The notes beneath the pieces are model-generated. The model was given only the letters and a program-made list of their open reading frames with translations. It was not told the origin of the DNA and made no database searches. Below are positions 46,370 to 58,323 of a stretch of 64,000 bases of DNA, in pieces. A program made the translations under genes and the position numbers. The DNA lies in contig JXTB01000565.1 in NCBI GenBank assembly GCA_002914805.1, positions 11,179-75,178 on the forward strand, given 5' to 3'. Every line of letters starts with the position of its first letter. Within the stretch, counting starts at the first letter, position 1. This DNA is from Parasponia andersonii. Lineage: Eukaryota; Streptophyta; Magnoliopsida; Rosales; Cannabaceae.

Positions 46370-46475
46370 GCGTATTGTGATCGCATGTGTAGCCTGATTG
46401 GTCACCACATCTCACCTCCAATATTATGGTTTAGGATTCAATCCCCACCCATAATAGACAATATCAAAAAAAATA
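46370..46475 (+). mobile_element. Candidate tRNA-derived SINE
   Basis: TGTAGCCTGATTGGTCA resembles a pol III box A and, about 45 bases on, GGATTCAATCC resembles box B (GGTTCRANNCC). An A-rich tail follows (AAAAAAAATAATAAGG). The spacing suits a tRNA-related SINE head. There is no second copy in the window to fix the limits. Confidence 0.5.
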
Positions 46476-47272
46476 ATAAGGTACAAATTGGATTAGATTA
46501 GTCCCTTTTAGTTTCAATGTGAAAAATATACAATATTACTAAAATTGTATATATTTAAAATATTTAATCCAATTCAATTCGCACGTGAGCAAATATGTGC
46601 ACTTTGCATATTGGATCGTAAAATTTTGAACACTCACTAAATTAAAGCCGTCAATTCAATATTCAACGGTCCAGTTTTTTGTAATTATCGATGAGTAATG
46701 TCAAAATGCGCTATTTTTATATTAACGGCTTGTGTTTATTCCTGGCAGCATTAAAGAGTACTTCTAGTTAGCATGGATAAATAAGTCACCACGAATGCTT
46801 ATGATGAATTGTGGCCTAGCCATAGTGCATGTTCAATGTGAGAGTTGAGTGATTATCTGTCATTAACTTCCTCTTTTCTAAGGAAATATTGTAGTTTTTT
46901 TAGTACTGTAGAAATATACAGTATTAAAATAACTTTATTTTTTTTTAACTATTTTATTTTGGTTCTTATAATCCGATCCTTACATAACCTTAACATTAAA
47001 GTCTAGTGTACTTTTCGGTTTTGAGAATTTGAACATTTGGCAAATTGAAGCTGCCGTAATACACTACGTGGACTTCTTTAATTCACTTAAATATATTAAG
47101 CTTTGGCAGATTCTTTAGGTCATCGACTCATCAAGACAATTAAAATGCGAAGTGATACTAGTACTTAAGGGAGGCCACGGGTCTATAATATTTTTGAATC
47201 CAAAGAATTTGCAAAAATTAAAAAGACCACTGTAATCTAACAGTGGATTAATCCAATTTTTGTGACACTCAG
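46476..47272. other. Intergenic DNA
   Basis: No gene seen. The stretch immediately before 47273 ends GTGACACTCAG, a plausible remnant of the intron acceptor of the pseudogene that follows. Confidence 0.5.
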
Positions 47273-47652
47273 GGAGGGTCAGGAACTGCAACTAACATAA
47301 CATAGAGATGGCAAATGTGGCCAACCCCATTATAATAGACCAAAAGTACTGTGACCAAAAAAATCCATGCAGTAAACAGGTAAGAGTAAAACAAGATTTT
47401 CACAAGCAATCAACTTCTATCCTTCATTTCCTTGATTGAGAGACTTATCTTTAATCAGTTTTGATTGAATCAGCAAAAGGCGGTTCAGATGAAAAATGTG
47501 CTCTACAAGAGCATCAGTGGGACAAGCGCTTCGCAAGCGGCCATAAAGTTTGCTTGCAGCAGTACCTTCCCATGTGAAGGGATTGTGCTGCAGGACATTG
47601 ACCTGAAACTACAAGCGGGAAAGGAGGAGAACATGCCACGACCAAAGGTTTA
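47273..47652 (+). pseudogene. Polygalacturonase (GH28) pseudogene fragment, two exons
   Basis: Polygalacturonases cut pectin in the cell wall. Exon A (47273-47379) reads GGSGTATNI, a small deletion, then ANVANPIIIDQKYCD and a cysteine-containing end. This matches the family's GGSG...NVxNPIIIDQxYC segment. Exon B (47474-47652) reads AVQMKNVLYKSISGTSASQA, then IKFACSS and CEGIVLQDIDL. The GT-AG intron between them has the family's usual place. No upstream exons with the catalytic NTDG, GDD and GHG motifs are present. A frameshift with a stop lies in exon A, and the C-terminus is replaced by unrelated sequence. Confidence 0.85.
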
Positions 47653-47990
47653 AAATTGTGACTTTTAGTAATTTTAAATGAAAATAATGATAAATAGTAA
47701 TTTTAAAAATTTTAAAAAATTTTCAGTACTTGAAATTTAAAGTTTAGTATTCAAAAATAAGTAAATTATAAGATTAGACAAATTTAATAATCATGTTATC
47801 TACCAATTTTAAATTTTTCAAAAAATTTTTTATTTTAAGTTTAGAGAAAATCCTAATTAACTAGTTAAAAAAAACTTATATTATTTCATGAAGTTTAATG
47901 AAACAGTTCAATTCAACACCCTAGGCTTAATTTCAAATAGTTTAAATCACTTTATTTTTCAAGTACTCAATTTAATAATAAAAAATCATC
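47653..47990. other. AT-rich intergenic DNA
   Basis: Low complexity; no feature recognised. Confidence 0.5.
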
Positions 47991-49939
47991 CTCATATATC
48001 TGCTTAGTAAATATTTTACTATTGGCTAAATAAATTTGATTTAGAACATGAGAATTAATATAAAGCACAAACCAACCAATAAAGATGATTGGAACTGCAA
48101 ATATATGCCAAACATGCTTGCTAGACCACCAGAATAATTATTACAAAATAAATCGACACCTGAAAAAGGGAGAAAGTAGGGAGTGAGCATATGAATACTC
48201 AGAGAAAATTCAATTGTTTTTTTTTTTGAATTGTTGTAATTTTACCAAACTTGCATAATTAATACCTTTTCTAAATTCCATTTAAAAACTAGATATAAAA
48301 TAATTAATATCCAGAGTAGCCGCATATTTAAAACCAAAACCAGAAATACACATTGTACATATCATAAATCAACTCATCCCATGAGCTTACACCCTCTCAT
48401 CACAAACTAGAGTAACTCGTACTATGTATACCAGGTACTCTCTGCCTAATAACTATCCCAGAAAATCGTAGGGACACCTATGTATCTTGCTTACTAAACC
48501 GGAGGGGTAACTGAATACCTACACCTATCGAATGGAAAAAATCACAAAAAATCCCGTGCAGGTTTACAGGCTTCCATCAAACACAGGTGTAGTAGTCTGC
48601 CTACAACAATACTGCAATTCCTAAGATGTATCTTATGTGTGATCCTATCGTATATACAACATATAACAAAATATATATATAATAACTATGCAGAATATAA
48701 CCAAACAATGTTTTAAAAATCCGCTATATTATTCTAGAATTTATTGTACTTTGGATAGGAAATCCGCTAAATCACACAAGATCACGATTTTATAAACATA
48801 TATGGAAGTCACACAGTCTAATTCCAGAATAATCAAAGATTTTCCAACAGTTCATTAAAACATTATTAAATTCACGATTTTTCACAAAATAGTCATAAGG
48901 TAAATTTTAAATTAAATCATTTATAAAACTAGGTAATTGAACTCTTACCTCAATTGAGTGTCCAAATTGGTACAGAGCTATAGAGAAAGTTTGGCGTTAT
49001 TTGAGAATCGTTTGGAAGCTCGAGCGTCATTTTTGAACCTTTGATCGATAGGTTTGAAACTCGATTTTCAATCGGAGCTTCAGATCGTGAAGCAGACTTC
49101 ACCACTGAATTCAGAGCATCCAAAAATACTAGGTTAGACATATAGTTTGACTGATTCAGGCATGGACTGAACCCATACCCACGATATGCAGAACAAGACA
49201 ATCTAAGCCGTTAGATTTATATTTTTTTACCCATCACCAAATATAGATAATATATATTTATATCAAATATGAGGTTTATATTACAATCTAACGGCCAGTT
49301 CGAAAAATTTAAATATAAAACTAAAATAGCTCAAAATTGACAAAAACAATAAAATTTAATCTGAGCAATATTGAGTTAACATATATATACTATGTGAAAG
49401 ATTGTGATGAGATGAGTTAAATGGGACCAATTTCACATCCTGAGGTGGCCAGAGTTGATGACGGCGAGCAAAAACACCTGCGGCCTCTATTTGCAATTTC
49501 CAGTGATATTGAGCACCAGCGAGGTCAAGAATAGCGACAGAGCTTCGTCTGAGCTCGGCGATCTGATCTAGGCGATCATCAGCAGTTGTCTTTAGCTGGA
49601 GTACGTCTGTCAGTGGTGAACCTGAGCTGCATGCATCGGCTGGAGGAGAAAAAGAAATTGTCAAGGGGAGGTAGAGAAAGAGTTGAGGGAAAAGAGGGAG
49701 AGAGAGTGTGTGTGTGACAAGAGAGGGTCACTAAATGGCACCATTAAGTTTTTAATATTATGTTTTTATCACATCTTTTAAAAATCCTTTCAGTTTAGTT
49801 CCTAAAAATTTGCGAAATGGCCCCAATTCCTAGTTTTTTTTCAATAAAATTCAAAACTTTTGTTTAAAAAATCCTCATCATTTTACTTTGAAAATTACTA
49901 AAATGACTAAATTGCCCTTTTTAAAATTGGGCTTTTACA
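47991..49939 (-). repeat. 3' LTR of the LARD-like element
   Basis: Aligns with 51683-55081 over its length apart from the insertion in that copy. It keeps the empty site: ATTTATTGTACTTTGGATAG near 48742, uninterrupted. The inner end is TGTAAAAGCCC on the minus strand. Confidence 0.75.
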
Positions 49940-51682
49940 TCCTTCCTTCCTTAAAATAATTTCGTCCCGAAATGTAGGCACAAAGTAAAATATAAGTAAA
50001 ATAACAAGAGATAACAACTCGATGGTATGTAAAAGTTTGAGCACGTAGTCCATAAGTATCAAACCAAACAATAGGTAAATTATGAAGTGTATAACATACA
50101 CTTCATACCTGGTGTAAAATTCTGCCAATAGGCTAATGCCACACCATAACATATGATAAGAATATACACAAAGAGACATTGAATCACAAGATGTCTTACT
50201 AGTAGGTACAAGGTCATGACATAAGAGATTTGAAAACAATGACCTCAGCTAGTTAGTATTCACGAAAGTAGCGACGATAATTAAGAAAAAAAGTCTAAAA
50301 TATAAGACTTTTATAATCAAAACAGTGACTGTTAGGTACCAATATAGTCCAGTAGATAAAATGTCAGGTATGTACAATACCATTCTTGGTTTGTACCAAA
50401 TCAATAATATACTATTATTATTCCATTTGCTTACAGTTAAACTTGGTCCCAAATAATCATTGAGTCCATAGATTCTAATAAGATTCTCATCAACACATGA
50501 TAGTAATCAACAAAGTTTCAAATAGAAATAGATATACTCATGTCACACCACACTTAAGATAGATACATTTAGATATCATAAACGACAATAAAGACATAAT
50601 GATATAAGTCATTTACTATTTCTCATAACGAGTGAGAAATAACCACGCACACAACCATTTCTAGTCAAGAATAAGACTAGAATTACCATAATAGAAGATC
50701 ATTAATGCAGAAGAACATAATATAACAAATATCAACAGGTAAGCTACTCTTGTCCAAGTATACAAAATGCAAGTATCAACATAATAAATTTAGTCCAAAG
50801 ACTTTCTCAAGTCTTTTATCTAAGGTAATACCATATAATAGTAACCTATATCATAATTAAGCCCAGAGACTCTCGAAGTCTCTTTGCCCAACATAAGATT
50901 ATAATAATAATCCAGATCGTTACTTATCTCCAAAGACTTTCTAAGTCTTTACTGCAAAAGGAAGTCATATATAAATGACTCAATATCAAATATGCAAATA
51001 CACTCAGTGACAATACTACAATACTCGAGAAATAAGGTTTCAATAAAATAGGTCGATTCTGCGGCAATGCCTGTCTCCCATCAAACCTTATTTTATTTTT
51101 AAGTCAAAAATAATATGAAAATATTTTTGAAATTGTGCAATACAAAAGACATCAGGGGCATACAAGCATACTACACTAGTTCACAATAAGGTCTTACCTT
51201 GACCATAGGTAAACCAAATCTGAATTTCAAGTATTTTTTCTGAATATATAATAGTATGAGTTTGCCAACTCTCTATACAGACTTATGAATAAATTGATTT
51301 CAAATACCATAATTTATGTTATCACAATGATGCTTGAATTCAATATAGATCAAGTAATGAGTCACAAACTCAACTCAATATTAATAACTTCAATCAAAAT
51401 TTTTACCCACAATAGACTTTGTCAATTCTCCTTTAATCATAGTTAAACTTTTTGATCTAAGTAAAGAATAATATATATATACATATACTTTGAAAGCCAT
51501 ACACAACTTGTCTAGCATATTTCTAGAAAATAACTTTTTTTTAATAACATAGTTCATGTTCCCAAAGGAAATACCATACATTAATTTGTATGACTCAAAT
51601 TTTATCAAACACCAAACCAGGCATACTAATTCATAGTTTTTATTCACTTGAAAGGTAATTTGGGTGAGCATGTGAATATTTA
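49940..51682 (-). other. Internal region of the LARD-like element, non-coding
   Basis: Apart from the short pol-like tail and polypurine tract at 49940-49985, no gag, RT or integrase motif was seen in any frame. Loose GACTTTCTAAGTCTTT / GACTCTCGAAGTCTCT-type repeats occur at 50798-50950. Confidence 0.6.
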
Positions 51683-54600
51683 CTCATATATCTGCTCAGT
51701 AAATATTTTACTATTGGCTAGATAAATTTGACTTAGAAAATGGGAATTGATACAAAGTACAAACTAACCAGTAAAAAGGATTGGAACTGCAAGTATATGC
51801 CAAACATGCTTGCTAGGCCACCAGAATAATTATTACAAAATAAATCGACACCTGAAAAGGGGAGGAAGTAGGGGATAAGCATATGAATGCTTAGTAGAAA
51901 TTCAATTATTTTTTTTTGAATTGTTGCAATTTTACCAAACCTGCATAGTTATTACCTTTTTCAAAATCCATTTAAAAACTAGGTATAAAATAATTAATAT
52001 CCAGAGTAGTCGCATATTTAAAACCAAAACCAGAAATACACATTTGTACATATCATAAATCAACCTATCCCATGAGCTCACACTTTCTCATCAAAAACTA
52101 GAGTAACTCGTATTACGTTTGCTAAGTACTCTCTGCTTGATCCCAAAAAACCGTGGAAACTATGTATACCAGATACTCTCTGCCTAATAACTATCCTAGA
52201 AAACTGTAGAGACACCCATGTGTCTAGCCTACTAAATTAGAGGGGCAACTAAATGCCTACACCTATCGAATGGGAATAATCAGAAAAAATTTCGCACAGG
52301 TTTACGGGATCTCACCGAAGGCGGATGTACTAGTCCACCTACTATAATACTGCGATGTCGAAGATGTATCTCATATATGATCCTATGGTATGTACAACAT
52401 GTAACAATATATATATATATATGTATATATAATAACTATGCAGAACACAATCAAACAATGCTTTAAAACTCTGCTTGATATTATTCTAGAATTTATTGTA
52501 CCTGTTGGAATAATATCCTATGAAGTAGTTTATTATTTAGACGTTATAAATAATAATTATTGAATTATTTAGTATCTATTTGTTTTTAATAAATTCTATG
52601 TTATGAATTTCTATTTCATTTATATCCCATTGATATACATGTGATGTGTATGTTTATCTTATGCAAATATCTAAAAGATTCCAAGATATGAAAATGCCGT
52701 AACTTAATTTCTAATTTTACTAATCTAGCACTATTGTAAAAGACTTTAATCCTAGTGATTAACGAACTTAATTTCATGTGTTTTATCTTTTTGAGTTACT
52801 AAAGAACTAGTTCCGATTTATGGTTTGAACTCCGGTATCTTGGAAGATAAGATATATGAAATATGTAGAACTTTTTCATGATGGACACCATGCATATGAC
52901 GTCACTTTGAGTATTTTCAAGTACTTGGATAATATAAACCAGGGCCCCGGTATTCACTATGTGAATTTGACTGTGTTGGTATAAGCAGTTACAAACACCA
53001 TAGTCAACTATTATCTATTAGATGAAAAATGGCAACTTAAAGGTAAATATGTACTAGAAGGGTAATACGGTAATTTCACTCTATTAGTACGATATTGTAT
53101 TGGGGGTATGTCTACAGGGGTAGTATATGCTAAATGGATCAAGCTAATTAATTGTTAGTAAGCTTCATAGAATATAAATGACATTTAGTCCAAGAGTTCA
53201 ATATTGGGCCTATAGTGGTGTGCTCCAATATTAATAGATAAGGCCCAATCATAATTAAGAGTTAATTATAATAATAGGTATATGGTTCATTAGAGCTTGG
53301 GCTTTATGGATCCATCTGGTCCTCTGTCTAGCTCAAATTAAAGCCCAATAGTTATTTGATGATCAGTTAAGCCCAACAAACCCAATAAGCTCATTAGGGT
53401 TTAATAATCTCTCTATAATTAAGAAAAAAGTTTTCTAGCAATCAGATATAAGTGTTACACGTGAAAAACCCCCTTAAGAAGAGAGTGTCACACGAAAAAC
53501 ATGGAGAAAAAGCAGAGAAAATTGGCCACCACTAGGGATTCACTGTCCTTGGTATTTCGGTCATCCGGAGAAATCGGTTCGAGGAGAATGTCTTTTTATT
53601 CATTTGCGAATCTCTTTGTTGGGAATGAAGAAGGTGATCACCCACTAGATCAATCAAACGCCTTTCAAGAATAGACTAGAAGACAAAAAGGCTGTGGAGC
53701 GAATCCGAGTATTGTTCTTGTCTAGATCAAGAGTTAATTTATATTAGATCACGATCCGAAATATTTTGTAAAAAGAAATATTTTAAACGACCAATTCTGT
53801 TGCGTTTCTTGATTTTACAAAACTATGGTGTTCTTGAAAATGATTTTATGAAAATATTTTCCAGAAATTTATTCTAACTAACACCAGCAGTACCTTGGAT
53901 AGGAAATCCGCTAAATCACCCAAGATCAAGATTTTATAAATATGTATGGAAGTCACACAGTCTAATTCCAGAATAATCTAAGAATTTCCAACAGTTCATT
54001 AAAATATTATTTAATTCACGATTTTTCACAAAATAGTCATAAGGTAAATTTTAAATTGAATCTTATATAAAACTAGGTAATTAGACCCCTACCTCAATTG
54101 ACATCATTTGGATGTCGTTTGAAAGGTTAGGTGTCATTTTCAAACCTTTAATCGATAGGTTTGAAAACTCGATTTTCAATCAGAATTTCAGATCGTGAAA
54201 TAGACTTCACCACTGAATTCATAGTACCCAAAAATGCTAGGTTAGACATATAGTTTGACCGATCTAAGTCGTGAAACAGACTTCACCACTAAATTCAGAG
54301 AACCTGGGCCTACGGCATGCAAAATGAGACGATTTAAGCCATTATTTTTAGATTTTCTTGCCCGTAACCAATATAGGTAATATATATATCAAAATTTTTG
54401 TTATCACGAGTACATCACAAATATGAGGTTTATATTATGATCTAACGGTCGGATTGAAAAATTTAAATATAAAACCAAAATAGCTCAAAATTGACAAAAA
54501 TGACAAAATTCAATTTGGGCAATATTGAGTTAAGATCTATATATCACATAAAAGATCATGACAAGATGAGTTGAATAGGACTAGTTTCATGGCCTGAGGT

Positions 54601-55081
54601 GGCCGAAGTTGATGGTGACAAGCAAAAATACTTGTAGACTCCATCTATAATTTTTGGCGATATCGAGCCCTGACAAGGTTGAGAATAGCGGTGGAGCTTC
54701 ATTTGAGCTCAACAATCTGATCTAGGCAGTTTTTGGCCAGAGTGCGTCCTTTGGTGGTGAACCCGAGCTGCTCGCATCAGCTGGAAGAGAAGAAGGAATA
54801 GTCGAGGGGGAGGAGAGAGAAAAAGTTGAGGGAAAAGAGTGAGAAAGAGAGAGTGACATGTGGGGGTCACTAAATGGGCACCATTAAGTTTTTAATATTA
54901 TATTTTTACCATATATTTTAAAAATCCTTTCAGTTTAGTCCCTAAGAATTTGTGAAATGGCCCTAATTCCTAGTTTTTTTTCAATAAAATTCAAAACTTT
55001 TGTTTAAAAGATCCTCATTATTTTACTCTGAAAATTACTAAAATGAATAAATTGCACTTTTAAAAAAATTGGGCTTTTACG
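51683..55081 (-). repeat. 5' LTR of the LARD-like element, split by a solo LTR
   Basis: About 2.0 kb once the inserted 1387 bases plus duplication (52503-53894) are removed. Landmarks shared with the 3' copy include CAAACATGCTTGCTAG, GGATAGGAAATCCGCTAAAT, and the outer TGTAAAAGCCC-like end, where the terminal base is altered (GTAAAAGCCC). Confidence 0.75.
52503..53889. mobile_element. Solo LTR, 1387 bp, nested in the 5' LTR
   Basis: Starts TGTTGGAATAA and ends ACACCAGCA (TG...CA), and is flanked by GTACC at 52498-52502 and 53890-53894, a perfect 5-bp target duplication. The sister LTR preserves the unoccupied site near 48742-48748. No coding frame. Length and TGTTGGAA start suggest a copia family; the superfamily is not certain. 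Confidence 0.92.
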
Positions 55082-55300
55082 GAACAAGAAGAGGCCAAAG
55101 CCGGATGCAGCAATGTTAAAGCGTCGAATATTAAAACAGTCTCCCCACGATGTTATTGAGAAGAAGGGAAACGTTGTAGTACTTGCTTTACCAATAGGTA
55201 ACACAATTCAGATAATGATTTTATGTTTTTCATTCATTCAAGGTTATGATATAGTGCCATCAATTTTAGGAATGAACGATAATACTATATATATATATAT

Positions 55301-56114
55301 TGTTGGTGACGATTCTTACTAGCTGTCCACGTGTCTCTGAACTACTAATGTTGTATCTACCAACTGTCCACGTATCCTCACTATCTCAGAGTGCTTTTGA
55401 CTTCAAGTCGGGTCGGAGAGGTGGGGGTAGCCACCTACAAAGACTCTGATGCTTAAGTCAGATGTTTATCCCTGAGATTGAGTAGCAAAGATCAAGTTTT
55501 TTTCTTCCTTATCAATTTTTATATATCTCTCTCTGTATATGTATATCCCCTCAGGGGAATGCATGGCTCATATATATATAGTCCTAGAACTGAGAGCCTT
55601 TTGGCTCTCAATTCCAGGATCGAGTATATTTTTTCAATATAACTTACTCCATAAATCACGAGCCGTGGTTACCGTAATTTTCCTTATATTGTCGTGACCT
55701 GCTTTCCACCGTCCCTTATGGTTCGAGCTTGGCGGGGGGCGAGACTTTGACAAACTGTTGTCTTGTCAGGACGGTTTGCCAAATGCGCACACCTACCTAG
55801 AATTGCATTAAATGCCCTGTCTGAGTCTGGAGCAGTGCGCTGCCTCCAATGATCTTCTGGAGGAAGACCCATGAGGCTCCTGACTGCCAGCTGTCGAGAT
55901 AAAAATTAGACTGGGCCGAGCCGAACCCGTCCATGGTCTAGGATGGATTCGGCCCTGGCCTCCGACAGCCCACGGGCCCATAAAGACAGTATGACGTACG
56001 ACTCGTGTGACTTTTAAGCGGTCCTTCTGGACACATATCGGACGGTGTGCTCCCTGTGACCTGTTCTGCTACTTAATCGTCCACGTAGTACGTGATCTAG
56101 GAATGGGCCCCACA
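55301..56114 (-). mobile_element. Solo LTR of the Tat-family element, minus strand
   Basis: The minus strand starts TGTGGGGCCC and ends CGTCACCAACA. Strong matches to the LTRs at 86 and 12317 include AGCAGAACAGGTCACA, GACAGGGCATTTAATGC and CTATATATATATGAGCCATG. Flanks are TATAT on both sides (55296-55300 and 56115-56119), a perfect 5-bp duplication, though inside AT-rich DNA. It lies about 2.2 kb upstream of the CFL1-like gene. Confidence 0.9.
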
Positions 56115-57919
56115 TATATCATTGAGTGGGATACTAAAATTAAAATGGCACCATTTGAAAGTATTATACACCACATTAGCAAGTAAAAAAAGAAAGTACC
56201 CTGGCCTAACTATTATCAGTATATATTACTTTTTGCTCCTCCCTCAAATGTCGTGACAGATTATTATAATATATGTAGGGAATATGGTAGGGCAATAACT
56301 TTTAGGCTTTTAGAATGTACAATTTTAATATTAGACTAAGATTATCTTAATCAAATACCATGCAAATCTAACGAATTCTCTTATTAAAAAAAAAAAATCT
56401 AAACGATATATTTAGAAACATTAAATATTAGGGAAAATGCGTAGAGTACTAAATTTACTACATTAATAATTACGAGGACTAACTAGTTGATAGTTAAGAG
56501 GGTTGGTTTATCAAAAAAAAAAAAAAGATAGTTAAGAGGGTTGGTTAATTAATTTGAATCTAAGTAAAGGGATGTGATGATCACCAATGTATTCAAACAG
56601 CATTATTAAGTTCGGTTGTTAGGCAAGCACTTTCCGAATATGATGTGTTTTAAATCCTACTAGTAAAGCTAGCTAAGCCCATTACCAATATAGTTCACTA
56701 TTCCTTGTTATAATCACCTAATTCTGCATACGATGTTACTGTATACGTCAATTAATCGGTTGAGAAGCTAATAAGAGTGCAAGCTGAACTTGCAACCAAT
56801 TAAACATTCATATATGCAACCAATTAAACATACATATATATATGCTCGAACTACTTTCGTGGCCCATAATTCAAACCGAACTTTGTCTCATTGATAGATC
56901 AGATTCTCTTGATGTATATGTACAGTGTGTGTATATATGTATATACATATATCGTGCAAAGAAATTAGAGGTTATGCATGGTACCATGCAAGTACGTAAA
57001 TATATTTATATAATTTAATATATAGCTTTCGGGAACATGATGATCGTACATTTATGATATTATTCCCTAAGATACTTCTATAAAATTGCTGTAACCGCCG
57101 GCAAAAGATTTATTAGAATTTGTACCTTGCTAGGACCTAAAATATTGGACATTGATCGGTATATGTGTTTGCATATATATATATATATATATGACTATTT
57201 AGCATGCATGATCAAATAAATAATTGTTCTGCATTATTTGCATGATTTTTATTTTTGTAGTATGGTAGTAATTACTCACTACAACATTAATCCAGTAATA
57301 CCAAAATATTTATTGAGAGAATTCAATTTTGACTGTTTTATTTCAATTTAATTGTTATAATTAAATATGTTGGAACAAATTCTAATGTGAATTAAATTAT
57401 AGTATTTATTTTTATAACCGTTAAATTTAAATCTAAATCTAACGGTCAAAATTATTCTCTATCATAATTATAATTCAGGTGGAGTCTAAGGGAGACTCAA
57501 TTTATTAATTAAATTACCTAGTGATAAACGGACATGTCATTATAGTGTTGGACACCACTGGTGCCCTAGAGTATTATTCAATAAAAAAATCCCTATTGTA
57601 CTATAATTTTACAATAAATATAATAAATATAAGACGATAAATAGAGAGATCTAAAAAAATAACTTGCGCTCAAATTTATGTCTCCAGATCATATCCCACC
57701 AATAGAATAATGCCATCCTACTTAACACATTTATGACTTCCAAAAGAAATTAAAGAAATCTTTTAAAAAATTTTCTCATCCAAAACAATAAACACAGATT
57801 AAGAATAGTAAAGAATTATTGGAGAATTGAATTAAGTAGGGGGCACCAACAGCAACAATAATAATACGTACTCTTGGGGGGTTGGATCGATATTGAGGTT
57901 GGTCATGTGTAGATTGGCC
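56115..57919. other. Intergenic DNA upstream of the CFL1-like gene
   Basis: AT-rich with TA microsatellites (57173-57191). No gene was recognised. The last part is likely distal promoter. Confidence 0.5.
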
Positions 57920-57985
57920 TTAAATGCGTGTGAGAAAGGAGAAGTAGGATTTGGGGGGCATTAAAGTGATATCTACTTGCCACCT

Positions 57986-57993
57986 TAAATGCA
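57986..57993 (+). promoter_or_regulatory. L1-box (TAAATGCA) upstream of the CFL1-like gene
   Basis: Exact match to TAAATG(C/T)A, the known site of HD-ZIP IV epidermal regulators such as ATML1, PDF2 and HDG proteins, 338 bases before the start codon. A near match (TAAATGCG) lies at 57921-57928. An eight-base motif can occur by chance, but its link with this gene family makes it notable. Confidence 0.5.
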
Positions 57994-58209
57994 TGGCCTA
58001 CTGCCTCTCCATTTAAACGGGTTTGATGAACCCAATTTAAGAACGTTCTTAAGTAGCCAAGGCCCCCTTCGCATGACTACTCGTGTGTGTGCCTGATTTC
58101 TCATGTCCATTTTCCAAAGGAGAATTTTGCCTTTCCTTCTCATCATCATCAAAAGTTTTTCTATCTAACCCCAGCACATTAGCTTTCTTTTTCCATCTTT
58201 TCTCTCTTT

Positions 58210-58323
58210 TTGAATTCAACCCTAAGGGGATTTGGATTTGTGAAGAGTACTACTATAGTTTGTGAAGGATACATATATATATATATATATATATACACAA
58301 CTAATTTATATATACAAAAAAAG
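58210..58323 (+). promoter_or_regulatory. Leader with in-frame upstream ATG and AT microsatellite
   Basis: An ATG at 58210 opens a frame that runs without a stop into the CFL1-like start at 58324, through an AT dinucleotide repeat (58270-58295) read as Tyr-Ile repeats. The repeat length decides whether the two starts are in frame. The extension looks non-functional as protein. A separate 60-codon upstream frame starts at 58083. Confidence 0.5.

Larger units (their letters stand above)
47991..55081 (-). mobile_element. Non-autonomous LTR retrotransposon (LARD-like), minus strand
   Basis: Two copies of a ~2-kb repeat (47991-49939 and 51683-55081) enclose 1.7 kb without gag or pol. On the minus strand a GGAAGGAAGGAT purine tract directly precedes TGTAAAAGCCC, the LTR start. 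Just upstream of the tract is a relic TFRDEIILRKEG, like the last residues of chromovirus pol. Both LTR copies begin at the same point on the left (CTCATATATCTGCT), but no clear TG is seen there, so that limit is uncertain. No primer site was recognised. Confidence 0.65.

Noticed and set aside
55004..55322. Short frames on both strands between LTRs
   Set aside because: They cross the LTR boundary and an AT microsatellite; no protein similarity recognised.
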